NCBI GenBank assembly: GCA_035540935.1
Contig: DATLFS010000089.1
Span: forward strand, 1-6,452
Direction of reading: 5' to 3'
DNA length: 6,452 bases
Source: DATLFS01 sp035540935
Lineage (GTDB): Bacteria > Actinomycetota > CADDZG01 > WHSQ01
The position numbers and the translations under genes are program-made. Below, in pieces: positions 1 to 6,279 of this stretch (its first letter is position 1; the number at the start of each line of letters is the position of its first letter). The notes under the pieces were generated by a model. That model was not told where the DNA came from and ran no database searches. It saw only the letters and a program-made list of their open reading frames with translations.

Positions 1-2
1 TC

Positions 3-209
3 GTCGCCACTCTCGGCGTAGTCGCGTTCGGCGAGCGGCCGCCGGAAGACCGGCTCCATCTGCTCTACGGCGGCATGGCGCTGGCGGTCTTGCCGTTCGC
101 CTCCTTCTTCTCGTCGGAGGCGCCGCCACCCACGCGAGCGCGGGTGTTCATCGTCGCGGGGGTCGTTCTCTCGGGCTTTGCGTGGCGAGCGGCCGCGACC
201 GGCACATGA
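3..209 (+). CDS. Small membrane protein of unknown function, 3' end only
   Basis: The reading frame is open from the left edge and ends at TGA 207-209, giving the last 68 residues of a protein whose start lies outside the window. The visible part has a polar stretch (GERPPEDRLHLLYGG), a hydrophobic helix at about residues 24-36, a short charged loop (SSEAPPPTRAR) and a second hydrophobic helix at about 47-60, ending AWRAAATGT. It therefore looks like the C-terminal helical hairpin of a small integral membrane protein. Its stop overlaps the qcrC start as ATGA (206-209), so it is probably co-transcribed and translationally coupled with the bcc genes. In Actinobacteria the gene before qcrC is often ctaE (oxidase subunit III), but I do not recognise the end of a subunit III here. 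Function is unknown; an accessory or assembly role is only a guess from position. Confidence 0.6.
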   Translation, partial: VATLGVVAFGERPPEDRLHLLYGGMALAVLPFASFFSSEAPPPTRARVFIVAGVVLSGFAWRAAATGT

Positions 210-940
210 GATCGGTCCTCGCCCTCGCCGCCGCGGTCGTGATCGCCGCCGCCATCCCGGCGCAGGCGCAGCCGAGCCTGGAGGAGGGGCGGGAGCTCTT
301 CGAGGTCCACTGCGCGTCCTGCCATGGACCCGCCGGCGTCGGGACGCGCTTCGGGCCGCCTCTCGTCGGCGTGGGTGAGGCCGCGGCCGACTTCCAGCTG
401 CGCACGGGAAGGATGCCGCTCGCGCAGCCGGACGCGCCGACCCTGCGGAAACCGCCGGCCTTCGACGAACGCCAGATAGAGCTTCTGGTCGCCTACATAG
501 GCAGCCTCGACGGCGGTCCCGAGATACCCGAGCTCGACCTCGTCGGGGCGGATCTGCAGTTGGGCGCGCGCTTGTTCCTCGACAACTGCGCCGCCTGCCA
601 CGGCGCGACCGCGAACGGCGGCGCTGCCGGAGGCAGCGCCTTCGCGCCGAGCCTCGACCAGAGCCTTCCGCTCGACATCGCCGAAGCGATGATCACCGCG
701 CCCGGCGAGATGCCCAAGTTCGCCTTCTCCGACGACGAGCGCGATGCCGTCGTGCGCTACGTGATGTATCTGCAGGAGCAGCCGTCTCCCGGAGGGCTCG
801 ACATCGGCGGCATCGGTCCGGTCAGCGAGGGCTTCGTCGCGTGGGCGCTCGCGATGGTGATCCTCGTCCTCATCGTCGCCCTGGTCGCTACGGGACCCGG
901 CCGCAGCAAGGAGCGTGTGCTGGGGGACGAAGACGCGTGA
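206..940 (+). CDS. qcrC: Di-heme cytochrome c subunit of the bcc complex (QcrC)
   Basis: This 244-residue protein is the cytochrome c subunit of an actinobacterial-type menaquinol:cytochrome c reductase, taking electrons from the Rieske centre and passing them to the oxidase. From ATG 206 it has a signal peptide (about residues 1-22, cleavage probably after AQA), then two cytochrome c domains with heme sites CASCH at 36-40 and CAACH at 128-132. The likely axial methionines are M70 (GRMPL) and M169 (GEMPK). A single C-terminal helix at about 209-229 anchors it, followed by a charged cytoplasmic tail. A GTG at 182 would add eight residues before the signal peptide; ATG 206 is preferred because it gives a clean signal and the ATGA overlap with the upstream stop. 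No convincing Shine-Dalgarno precedes it, so coupling probably drives translation. Its TGA overlaps the qcrA start. A di-heme anchored form is known in Actinobacteria to replace cytochrome c1 plus soluble cytochrome c. Confidence 0.93.
   Translation: MRSVLALAAAVVIAAAIPAQAQPSLEEGRELFEVHCASCHGPAGVGTRFGPPLVGVGEAAADFQLRTGRMPLAQPDAPTLRKPPAFDERQIELLVAYIGSLDGGPEIPELDLVGADLQLGARLFLDNCAACHGATANGGAAGGSAFAPSLDQSLPLDIAEAMITAPGEMPKFAFSDDERDAVVRYVMYLQEQPSPGGLDIGGIGPVSEGFVAWALAMVILVLIVALVATGPGRSKERVLGDEDA
922..927 (+). promoter_or_regulatory. Ribosome binding site of qcrA
   Basis: GGGGGA lies within the end of qcrC, nine bases before GTG 937. It favours this start over the in-frame ATG at 952 and adds to the GTGA coupling. 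Confidence 0.55.
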
Positions 941-1776
941 AGCGCGCCGAGATGCTGGTCCGTCTTGCCTTCGCTGCGTCCATGGTGGCGTCTATCGCGC
1001 TCGTCGTTCTGTATCTCCGTGGCGGTGAGCGCACCGCCGAGGGGGTCCTTCTCGGGGTCGCGCTCGGCGGGCTCGGGCTTGGGATAACGGTGTGGGCGAC
1101 GCGGCTCATGGATCCGCCCGAGGTCGAGGAGGCGCGCGAGCCGCTCGCCTCGCCGGACGGCAAGAGTCTCGTCGACATGTTGCGCGACGAAGAGGACGTG
1201 ACGCGGCGCGTCGTCCTCGTGAGGATGCTCCTAGGCGCCGCCGGGACGCTCGTCGCCGCGCTCGCGATCCCGACGCTGTCCCTCGGTCCCGCGCCCGGCT
1301 CCGACCTCGGGCGCACGAAGTGGAGGCGAGGCTTGCGCGCCGTCGGCGCCGATGGGCGCGCCGTCCGCCCGCTCGACATCCCGCTCGAGGGCGTGCGCAC
1401 GATCTTCCCCGAAGGCTTCGCCGGCGAGCCCGACTCGCAGGCGGTGGTGATACGCGTGGCGCCGGGCTTGCTCGAGCTGGAGGGGCGGCGCGCCGAATGG
1501 GCGCCCGAGGACTGCGTCGCCTACTCCAAGATCTGCACCCATGCCGGTTGTCCCGTCGGCCTCTACCGTTCGGCCGCGCACGAGCTTCTGTGCCCCTGCC
1601 ACCAGTCGACCTTCGACGTCCTTCGCGGCGCCGTCCCCCTCTTCGGTCCCGCGGTCCGGCCCCTGCCGCAACTGCCGCTGGCGGTCGACGAGGAGGGCTA
1701 TCTCGTCGCGTTGAGCGACTTCACGGAGGCCGCCGGCCCCTCGTACTGGAACATCGAACGGAGCGACGAGCTGTGA
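937..1776 (+). CDS. qcrA: Rieske iron-sulfur subunit of the bcc complex (QcrA)
   Basis: This 279-residue Rieske protein carries the [2Fe-2S] cluster that takes the first electron from menaquinol at the QcrB Qo site. Three hydrophobic helices (about residues 8-27, 35-55 and 92-115) precede the soluble domain, the three-helix anchor typical of Actinobacteria rather than the single helix of proteobacterial and mitochondrial proteins. The cluster-binding boxes are complete: C200-T-H202-x-G-C205 and C219-P-C221-H222. C200, H202, C219 and H222 bind the cluster; C205 and C221 would form the stabilising disulfide. The start is GTG 937, which overlaps the qcrC stop as GTGA and has GGGGGA at 922-927 nine bases upstream. 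An ATG at 952 is an alternative that would remove five residues. The frame is open far upstream, inside qcrC, but that part is shadow. The stop overlaps qcrB in the same GTGA way. Confidence 0.95.
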   Translation: MKRAEMLVRLAFAASMVASIALVVLYLRGGERTAEGVLLGVALGGLGLGITVWATRLMDPPEVEEAREPLASPDGKSLVDMLRDEEDVTRRVVLVRMLLGAAGTLVAALAIPTLSLGPAPGSDLGRTKWRRGLRAVGADGRAVRPLDIPLEGVRTIFPEGFAGEPDSQAVVIRVAPGLLELEGRRAEWAPEDCVAYSKICTHAGCPVGLYRSAAHELLCPCHQSTFDVLRGAVPLFGPAVRPLPQLPLAVDEEGYLVALSDFTEAAGPSYWNIERSDEL

Positions 1777-3128
1777 TCCGCTGGATCGATCGGCGTCTGG
1801 GGGTGGACTCCTGGGCGCGCAAGGGACTACGGAAGGTCTTTCCCGATCACTGGTCGTTCCTGCTCGGCGAGATCGCGCTCTTCACCTTCCTGGTCCTCCT
1901 CGCCACGGGGATCTTCCTGACGCTCTTCTATCGCCCCGACGCCACACCCGTCGTCTACGACGGTCCCTACGAGCCGCTGCGCGGGCGCGAGGTCTCGGCC
2001 GCGTACGAGAGCGTGCTGCGCCTCTCCTTCCAGGTGCGCGCCGGCCTGGTCATGCGGCAGATCCACCACTGGGCGGCGCTCGTCTTCGTTGCGTCGATCG
2101 TGGTCCACGCCGCGCGCGTCTTCTTCACCGGCGCCTTCCGCCGACCGCGCGAGGTCAACTGGCTGGTCGGGGTCGGGCTGCTGGTGCTGGCGCTGATGAT
2201 GGGCTTCACCGGCTACTCGCTGCCGGACGACCTGCTGTCCGGAACAGGCCTCCGCATCGCCTACTCCGCGCTGATCTCGATCCCGTTCATCGGCCCTTAC
2301 CTCGCCTATCTCGCGTTCGGCGGCGAGTTCCCCACCCACGGCATCATCCCGCGCCTATTCGTGATGCACGTGATGCTGTTCCCGGCGCTCCTCATCGCCC
2401 TGATCACCGCTCATCTCGCGATCCTCGTCCAGCAGAAGCACACGCAGTTCCCCGGACCGGGCCGCCGCGAGGACAACGTCGTCGGCAAGCGCCTGTGGCC
2501 GAGTCAGGTGTTCAAGTCCACCGGGCTCATGCTTCTCACCGCGGCCGTGCTCGCGGTGATGGGCGGTCTCGTGCAGATCAACCCTGTGTGGACCTACGGG
2601 CCGTTCGACGCGACCATCGTCAGCGCGCCCGCGCAGCCCGACTGGTACATGGGATGGCTCGAGGGTGCGATCCGGCTCTTCCCGCCCTTCGAGCCTCAGA
2701 TCTTCGGGGTCACGATCCCGGCCATGTTCATCCCCGGCGTGGTGCTGCCCGGCGTCTTCTTCACGCTCCTTGCGCTGTGGCCCTTCCTCGAGCAGCGGGT
2801 GACGCGCGATATGGCCGAGCACCACCTGTTGGAGCGGCCGAGGGACAACCCGGTGAGGACCGGGATAGGCGCCGGGGCACTGGCGTTCGTCGCGATCCTC
2901 ACGCTCGCCGGCGGCAACGACGTCCTCGCGCTGATGTTCAACATCCCGGTGGAGGCGATCACATGGTTCTTCCGGATCGCCGTCCTCGTCGGACCGGTGG
3001 TGGGCGGCTACGTCGCCTACCGCATCGCCCGGGACCTACGCGACGGCGCCACACCCGCGTTCGGCCGCAAGAGAGGAGTCATGCTCCGGCGAACGCCCGG
3101 CGGGGGCTATGAGGAAGAAGGAAGCTAG
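1773..3128 (+). CDS. qcrB: Cytochrome b subunit of the bcc complex (QcrB)
   Basis: This 451-residue membrane subunit holds hemes bL and bH and the Qo and Qi quinone sites. The N-terminus (FPDHWSFLLGEIALF, 23-37) is the usual actinobacterial QcrB opening. About eight helices are visible (roughly 33-53, 97-117, 129-147, 199-220, 248-268, 313-338, 363-388 and 395-418), so the b6-like and subunit IV-like halves are in one chain. Heme ligands are probably H98/H112 in helix B and H199/H214 in helix D. The Qo motif is PDWY at 289-292, a variant of PEWY often seen with menaquinone. The GTG 1773 start overlaps the qcrA stop (GTGA) and has CGGAG at 1759-1763. A much longer reading of this frame upstream to 1092 is arginine-rich shadow over qcrA. 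The C-terminal tail is short compared with mycobacterial QcrB. Its TAG stop lies in a CTAG shared with the converging gene. Confidence 0.95.
   Translation: MIRWIDRRLGVDSWARKGLRKVFPDHWSFLLGEIALFTFLVLLATGIFLTLFYRPDATPVVYDGPYEPLRGREVSAAYESVLRLSFQVRAGLVMRQIHHWAALVFVASIVVHAARVFFTGAFRRPREVNWLVGVGLLVLALMMGFTGYSLPDDLLSGTGLRIAYSALISIPFIGPYLAYLAFGGEFPTHGIIPRLFVMHVMLFPALLIALITAHLAILVQQKHTQFPGPGRREDNVVGKRLWPSQVFKSTGLMLLTAAVLAVMGGLVQINPVWTYGPFDATIVSAPAQPDWYMGWLEGAIRLFPPFEPQIFGVTIPAMFIPGVVLPGVFFTLLALWPFLEQRVTRDMAEHHLLERPRDNPVRTGIGAGALAFVAILTLAGGNDVLALMFNIPVEAITWFFRIAVLVGPVVGGYVAYRIARDLRDGATPAFGRKRGVMLRRTPGGGYEEEGS
3125..3128. other. CTAG palindrome providing the stop codons of both converging operons
   Basis: On the plus strand TAG 3126-3128 ends qcrB; on the minus strand TAG 3127-3125 ends the 105-residue unknown gene. 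The two operons thus meet tail to tail with overlapping stops and no room for an intergenic terminator. I found no strong GC hairpin followed by a T-run nearby on either strand. Confidence 0.9.
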
Positions 3129-3442
3129 GAAGCGAACTCGTAGGGGACGCCGCGCTTCTTCAGCCAGCCCATGAACGCGCTCGAGGCGTCGGCGCGATCC
3201 GAGACCAGCCTCTCGACACACATCTGGATGACGCGTTCGAGCCGCAGGCCGTTCATCCGGCGCCGCTCGTCGGGAGGGAGCTCCGCCACCAGCAGGCGCG
3301 CCAGGCGTTCGCGCTCGATGCCCGGGATCCTGACGACGTACTCGTAGCCGGGGTCTCCGAAGAAGTCGTCGGCGTCTCGGCCCCGCATCACGACGTCTCC
3401 TCCGCTCTCGATCGTGAGCGTGAACTCGGAGTCGGTGGGCAA
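3125..3442 (-). CDS. Uncharacterised 105-residue cytoplasmic protein at the end of the oxidase operon
   Basis: The gene reads from TTG 3442 to TAG 3127-3125. The TTG start is chosen because a near-consensus Shine-Dalgarno AAGGAGG (3455-3449) lies six bases upstream; it overlaps the ctaF stop, leaving only an 11-base gap between the genes. The product is soluble, charged and without membrane helices. It begins with a beta-like segment (SEFTLTIESGG), has an acidic aromatic patch (DADDFFGDPGYEY, about 23-35), then a charged, probably helical region (about 41-85) with a RERLARL stretch, a PPDERRR segment and one Cys (C75), and ends FMGWLKKRGVPYEFAS. I do not recognise a family. Position suggests co-expression with ctaC-ctaD-ctaF, but a role in oxidase assembly is not shown by the sequence. 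A much longer reading of this frame upstream, through ctaF into ctaD, is shadow. Confidence 0.72.
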   Translation of the reverse strand: MPTDSEFTLTIESGGDVVMRGRDADDFFGDPGYEYVVRIPGIERERLARLLVAELPPDERRRMNGLRLERVIQMCVERLVSDRADASSAFMGWLKKRGVPYEFAS

Positions 3443-3448
3443 GCAGGT

Positions 3449-3455
3449 CCTCCTT
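3449..3455 (-). promoter_or_regulatory. Ribosome binding site deciding the TTG start at 3442
   Basis: AAGGAGG on the minus strand overlaps the TAA stop of ctaF and lies six bases upstream of TTG 3442. It is the main evidence that the 105-residue unknown gene is real and begins with TTG. Confidence 0.8.
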
Positions 3456-3879
3456 AGCGCGTCATCTCGGTGAGCCAACCGTATGCGGTCGCCGCCGCGA
3501 GTGCTGCTCCGGGCAGCCAGAACCACGGGCCGTAGATCAGCCCCACCCCGATGAGCGTCGCCGCGGCCGCGGCCACGAGCGGCCAGATGCTCGCCGGCGG
3601 GATCAGCTCGTCCTCGACCGTCAGGGGACCGTGTTCGTCCCCGGGGCGGTCCTCGAAGCCGAGGGTCCGCGCCGCGGCCGCGCCGACGGACTCCGCCCCT
3701 CCGGTGCCGCGCGCGCCGGCCACGAAGATCCACGCCGCCACCGCGAAGAACCCCGCCCCGAGCGCCACGAATGCGAACAGGAGACTCCCGGCGCGCTCGT
3801 AGGAGACGAACCAGTAGATGATGCCCGCGAGTAGAGCGAAGAGCGCGGTGCGGGCGAAGAAGCGGAGCTCCTCGGCCAT
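3454..3879 (-). CDS. ctaF: Cytochrome c oxidase subunit IV, actinobacterial type (CtaF-like)
   Basis: This 141-residue protein looks like the small membrane subunit IV of actinobacterial aa3 oxidases (the PF12270-type family by recollection; no search was run). It has two N-terminal helices (about 8-26 and 31-54), a polar, acidic loop (about 56-96, with GFEDRPGDEHG) and two C-terminal helices (about 97-115 and 118-135). The ends of the helical hairpins carry the expected FVSYERAGSLL and PPASIWPL segments. ATG 3879 directly follows the ctaD stop (3882-3880) with no gap, and AGGAGAGG at 3890-3883, inside the end of ctaD, serves as ribosome binding site. Sequence conservation in this family is low, so the call depends partly on its place right after ctaD. 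It probably stabilises the oxidase within the membrane complex; it has no redox ligands. It ends TAA 3456-3454, overlapping the Shine-Dalgarno of the next gene. Confidence 0.82.
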   Translation of the reverse strand: MAEELRFFARTALFALLAGIIYWFVSYERAGSLLFAFVALGAGFFAVAAWIFVAGARGTGGAESVGAAAARTLGFEDRPGDEHGPLTVEDELIPPASIWPLVAAAAATLIGVGLIYGPWFWLPGAALAAATAYGWLTEMTR

Positions 3880-5478
3880 CTACCTCTCCTGCTCCTGCTT
3901 GGCGTCGAAGACGGGACGTTCGCTGCGGACGCGCGGCAGCGACCGGAAGTTGTGGTGGGGCGGAGGGCTCGATGTCCACCACTCGAGTGTGTAGCCGCCC
4001 CATGGATCGTCGCCCGCGACTTCGCCGCGGCTGCGCGACCGCGCCACGTTGATGATGAACACGAGCACGGACAGGGCGAGGAGCGCGGCGCCGACGCTCG
4101 AGAGCAGGTTGGCATCGGCGAATCCCTGCGGGTAGTCGGGGATCCGCCGCTGCATGCCGTCGAGGCCCAGCTGGAACTGGACGAAGAAGGTCAGGTTGAA
4201 GCCCGCCAGCAAGAGCCAGAAGTGGACGTGCGCGAGTCGTTCGTCGAGGAGGCGCCCGGTGATCTTCGGGAGCCAGTAGTAGAGCGCGGCGAAGACGGCG
4301 AAGACCGTTCCGCCGACGAGGGTGTAGTGGAAGTGGGCGACGACGTAATAGGTGTCGTGTACCGCGAAGTCGATCGGTGGGCTGGCGAGGTAGATCCCGG
4401 TGACGCCGCCGATCAGGAACATGAACAGGAAGCCCATGCAGAACAACATCGGGGAGCGGAACGAGATCTTCCCGCGCCACATCGTGGCGATCCAGTTGAA
4501 GAACTTGATGCCGGTCGGCACCGCGATGAGCATCGAGGTCGCTCCAAAGAAGGGGTTGTTGACCGCGCCGGTGGCGAACATGTGGTGAGCCCAGACCGAG
4601 AAGGAGTAAGCGCCGATGAGCAAGGTAGCGAGTACGAACCCGCGGTAGCCGAACACCGGCTTGCGCGAGAACACCGGGATGATCTCGGTCACGACACCGA
4701 AGAACGGCAGGATCACGATGTAGACCTCGGGATGGCCGAAGAACCAGAAGAGGTGCTGGTAGAGGATCGGGTCGCCGCCCTGCGTAGGGTCGAAGAAAGC
4801 GCCGCCGAAGTTGCGGTCGATGAACAGCATGGACAGAGCGGCCGTGAGCGCGGGGAACGAGAACATGATCAGCGCGCTCGTCACGAGGATGTTCCAGTTG
4901 AAGATCGACATCCTGAACATCGTCATCCCGGGCGCGCGCAGGCCGAAAATCGTGGCGATCAGGTTGACCGCGCCGAGGATGCCGGCGGTGCCCGACAGGA
5001 TCAGACCCACGATCCAGAGATCGGCTCCGGCCCCCGGTGAGTAGGTGGCGTTCGACAGCGGGGGATAGCCGGTCCAGCCGAAGGCGGCGGCCCCCGTCAC
5101 CGTGAGGAACCCGGCGAACGCGGTCACGGCACCCGCGAGCGACATCCAGAAGCCGAGCGCGTTCACGCGCGGGAAGGCGACGTCCGGCGCGCCGATGTGG
5201 AGAGGGGTGAAGTAGTTCGCGAGACCGATCACCATCGGTGTCGCGAAGAAGAACATCATCCCCGTCCCGTGCATCGTGAACAGCTCGTTGTAGCGCTGCT
5301 CGCTCACGAACTGCAGCCCAGGCTGCGCGAGCTCGAGCCGCATGAGAAGGGCCAGCACGCCCGAGAGGACGAAGAAGCCCATCGCCATCGTCATGTAGAG
5401 GACGCCGATGCGTTTGTGATCGGTCGTCGTCAACCAGTCGAGGATCCCCGCCCGCGGGGCATGTGCCGCATCACTCAC
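3880..5478 (-). CDS. ctaD: Cytochrome c oxidase subunit I (CtaD, aa3 type)
   Basis: This 532-residue catalytic subunit reduces oxygen to water and pumps protons. All key residues are present: low-spin heme a ligands H70 (MHGTGM) and H384; heme a3 ligand H382 (VVAHFHY); CuB ligands H249, H298 and H299 (GHPEVY at 248-253 and WAHHMF at 296-301), with Y253 placed for the His-Tyr crosslink. The D channel (D99 in IGAPD, N88, N106, E251) and K channel (T322, K325) residues mark an A1-type oxidase. The arginine pair R444-R445 (GMQRRIPDYP) is the heme-propionate pair. About twelve helices are expected and the length is normal; no subunit III is fused. The start is GTG 5478 with a perfect AGGAGGTG at 5493-5486, overlapping the ctaC end by 8 bases. 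The ATG at 5471 is out of frame. The stop abuts ctaF. Confidence 0.97.
   Translation of the reverse strand: MSDAAHAPRAGILDWLTTTDHKRIGVLYMTMAMGFFVLSGVLALLMRLELAQPGLQFVSEQRYNELFTMHGTGMMFFFATPMVIGLANYFTPLHIGAPDVAFPRVNALGFWMSLAGAVTAFAGFLTVTGAAAFGWTGYPPLSNATYSPGAGADLWIVGLILSGTAGILGAVNLIATIFGLRAPGMTMFRMSIFNWNILVTSALIMFSFPALTAALSMLFIDRNFGGAFFDPTQGGDPILYQHLFWFFGHPEVYIVILPFFGVVTEIIPVFSRKPVFGYRGFVLATLLIGAYSFSVWAHHMFATGAVNNPFFGATSMLIAVPTGIKFFNWIATMWRGKISFRSPMLFCMGFLFMFLIGGVTGIYLASPPIDFAVHDTYYVVAHFHYTLVGGTVFAVFAALYYWLPKITGRLLDERLAHVHFWLLLAGFNLTFFVQFQLGLDGMQRRIPDYPQGFADANLLSSVGAALLALSVLVFIINVARSRSRGEVAGDDPWGGYTLEWWTSSPPPHHNFRSLPRVRSERPVFDAKQEQER
3883..3890 (-). promoter_or_regulatory. Ribosome binding site of ctaF
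   Basis: AGGAGAGG on the minus strand sits in the last codons of ctaD; its AGGAG core is six bases before ATG 3879. It supports that start immediately after the ctaD stop. Confidence 0.75.
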
Positions 5479-6187
5479 CGCGTGCCACCTCCTCGAGCCA
5501 CGTGCGGAACTCCTCCTCCGGAACGGCTCGGATCTCGAAGTTCATCTCGGCGTGGAGCAATCCGCAGAACTCGGCGCACTTGCCTTCGTATACGCCCTCT
5601 TCCTCGATCGTGATCGTGAGCGCGTTGTCGTGCCCGGGGACGACGTCCCGCTTGGTGAGGAACCTCGGGACGTAGAAGGAGTGGATCACGTCTCGCGACG
5701 CGAGTTCGAAGACGATCGGGACGTCGACCGGAAGGACAACGACGGGATCGTCCTGCGCGATCCCGGTGACGGTCACGCCCGCGTCGGGAAAGCTGAACCG
5801 CCATCCCCACTGGAAGCCTTCGACCTCGACCACGAGCGGCGCCGCGCCCGCTTCCGCCGGAGGCTCGTCGACGCGCCCCAGGGTCTGAACCGACAGGACG
5901 AACAATCCGACGACGATCAGCTGCGGGATCGCGAACCACACGACCTCGAGCGCCACGTTCGTGTGGGTCTGGCGCGGGAGGGCGTCGTCGGCCCGTTTCC
6001 TCCGGTACCGCAGCATGCTCCAGAGGATCAAGCCGGCGGTGACGATGAAGACGATCGCGGCGATCACGCTGAAGATGTCGTAGAGGCGCTCGATCTCGCG
6101 CCCGCCGGCGGTGGTCGGCCGGGGCGCACAGGCGCCCGCCAGGATCGTGATCGGCGCGAGGGCAGCCGTCCGGCATCCGGCGTTCAT
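5471..6187 (-). CDS. ctaC: Cytochrome c oxidase subunit II (CtaC), CuA protein
   Basis: This 238-residue protein accepts electrons from the cytochrome c subunit at the binuclear CuA centre. The N-terminus has a hydrophobic segment ending LAGAC (16-20), so C20 may be lipidated as in many Gram-positive subunit II proteins; -3 is Ala, so the lipobox is slightly weak. Two helices follow at about 38-60 and 78-100, then the periplasm-side cupredoxin domain. CuA ligands are complete: H169 (VIHSFYVP) and the C204-x-E206-x-C208-x-x-x-H212-x-x-M215 motif. The aromatic electron-entry strand FQWGWRF spans 125-131 (W127, W129). There is no fused cytochrome c domain at the C-terminus, consistent with direct reduction by di-heme QcrC. 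ATG 6187 has no visible Shine-Dalgarno, so a leaderless or very short-leader message is possible. It is the first gene of the minus-strand operon and is divergent from the gene at 6247. Confidence 0.95.
   Translation of the reverse strand: MNAGCRTAALAPITILAGACAPRPTTAGGREIERLYDIFSVIAAIVFIVTAGLILWSMLRYRRKRADDALPRQTHTNVALEVVWFAIPQLIVVGLFVLSVQTLGRVDEPPAEAGAAPLVVEVEGFQWGWRFSFPDAGVTVTGIAQDDPVVVLPVDVPIVFELASRDVIHSFYVPRFLTKRDVVPGHDNALTITIEEEGVYEGKCAEFCGLLHAEMNFEIRAVPEEEFRTWLEEVARGE
5486..5493 (-). promoter_or_regulatory. Ribosome binding site of ctaD
   Basis: AGGAGGTG on the minus strand is a perfect anti-16S match, nine bases (from the AGGAGG core) upstream of GTG 5478. It lies inside the end of ctaC and decides the GTG start of ctaD. 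Confidence 0.85.
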
Positions 6188-6246
6188 CGCGGATGAGCGT
6201 ATGGGATTCTTGCCCGCGTCGACCGCCGCCCGTTCGGGAGGAGAAC
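6188..6246. promoter_or_regulatory. Divergent intergenic region between ctaC and the phosphotransferase-like gene
   Basis: These 59 bases separate two divergently oriented starts and should hold the promoters of both. On the minus strand, before ctaC, two weak -10-like hexamers are visible: AAGAAT (6211-6206) and TACGCT (6201-6196). TACGCT would place transcription start at or next to the ctaC ATG, which fits the missing Shine-Dalgarno. TCGACG at 6222-6217 is a poor -35 candidate with a 15-base spacer. On the plus strand I see no good -10. That the region is regulatory is inferred from layout; the individual boxes are weak. Confidence 0.35.
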
Positions 6247-6279
6247 GTGCCGGACCTCGAGCCCCTCGTTCGGGAGGAG
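6231..6279 (+). repeat. 13-base direct repeat around the phosphotransferase start
   Basis: CGTTCGGGAGGAG occurs at 6231-6243, where it includes the Shine-Dalgarno, and again at 6267-6279 inside the coding region, 36 bases apart. The right arm of the terminal hairpin carries a third, inverted copy at 6418-6430. The in-gene copy encodes part of LVREER. It could be chance in GC-rich DNA or a small local duplication. Confidence 0.6.
6236..6243 (+). promoter_or_regulatory. Ribosome binding site of the divergent phosphotransferase-like gene
   Basis: GGGAGGAG precedes GTG 6247; the GGAGG core (6237-6241) leaves five bases to the start. The minus-strand copy of this start at 6450 falls too close to the window edge for its upstream site to be seen. 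This site therefore suggests that the plus-strand copy is the native one. Confidence 0.6.

Noticed and set aside
1092..1772. Upstream extension of the qcrB frame
   Set aside because: It overlaps the well-supported Rieske gene and is extremely rich in Arg and Ala; the GTG at 1773 starts the recognisable cytochrome b sequence.
3129..3158. Possible terminator stem GAAGCG/CGCTTC near the convergent junction
   Set aside because: It is only six pairs with an 18-base loop, lies inside coding sequence and has no T-run on either strand.
3443..4480. Upstream extension on the minus strand of the 105-residue gene into a 451-residue arginine- and proline-rich reading
   Set aside because: It runs through ctaF and ctaD in another frame with low-complexity composition typical of out-of-frame high-GC DNA. 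The strong Shine-Dalgarno places the true start at TTG 3442.
3952..5040. Long plus-strand reading opposite ctaD (362 residues)
   Set aside because: It is antisense to a fully conserved oxidase subunit I, and its charged, repetitive Glu/Arg/His composition is that of a high-GC shadow frame.
5552..6196. Plus-strand reading opposite ctaC (214 residues)
   Set aside because: It is antisense to ctaC, in which all CuA ligands are intact; Asp/Arg-rich composition and lack of a ribosome binding site mark it as shadow.
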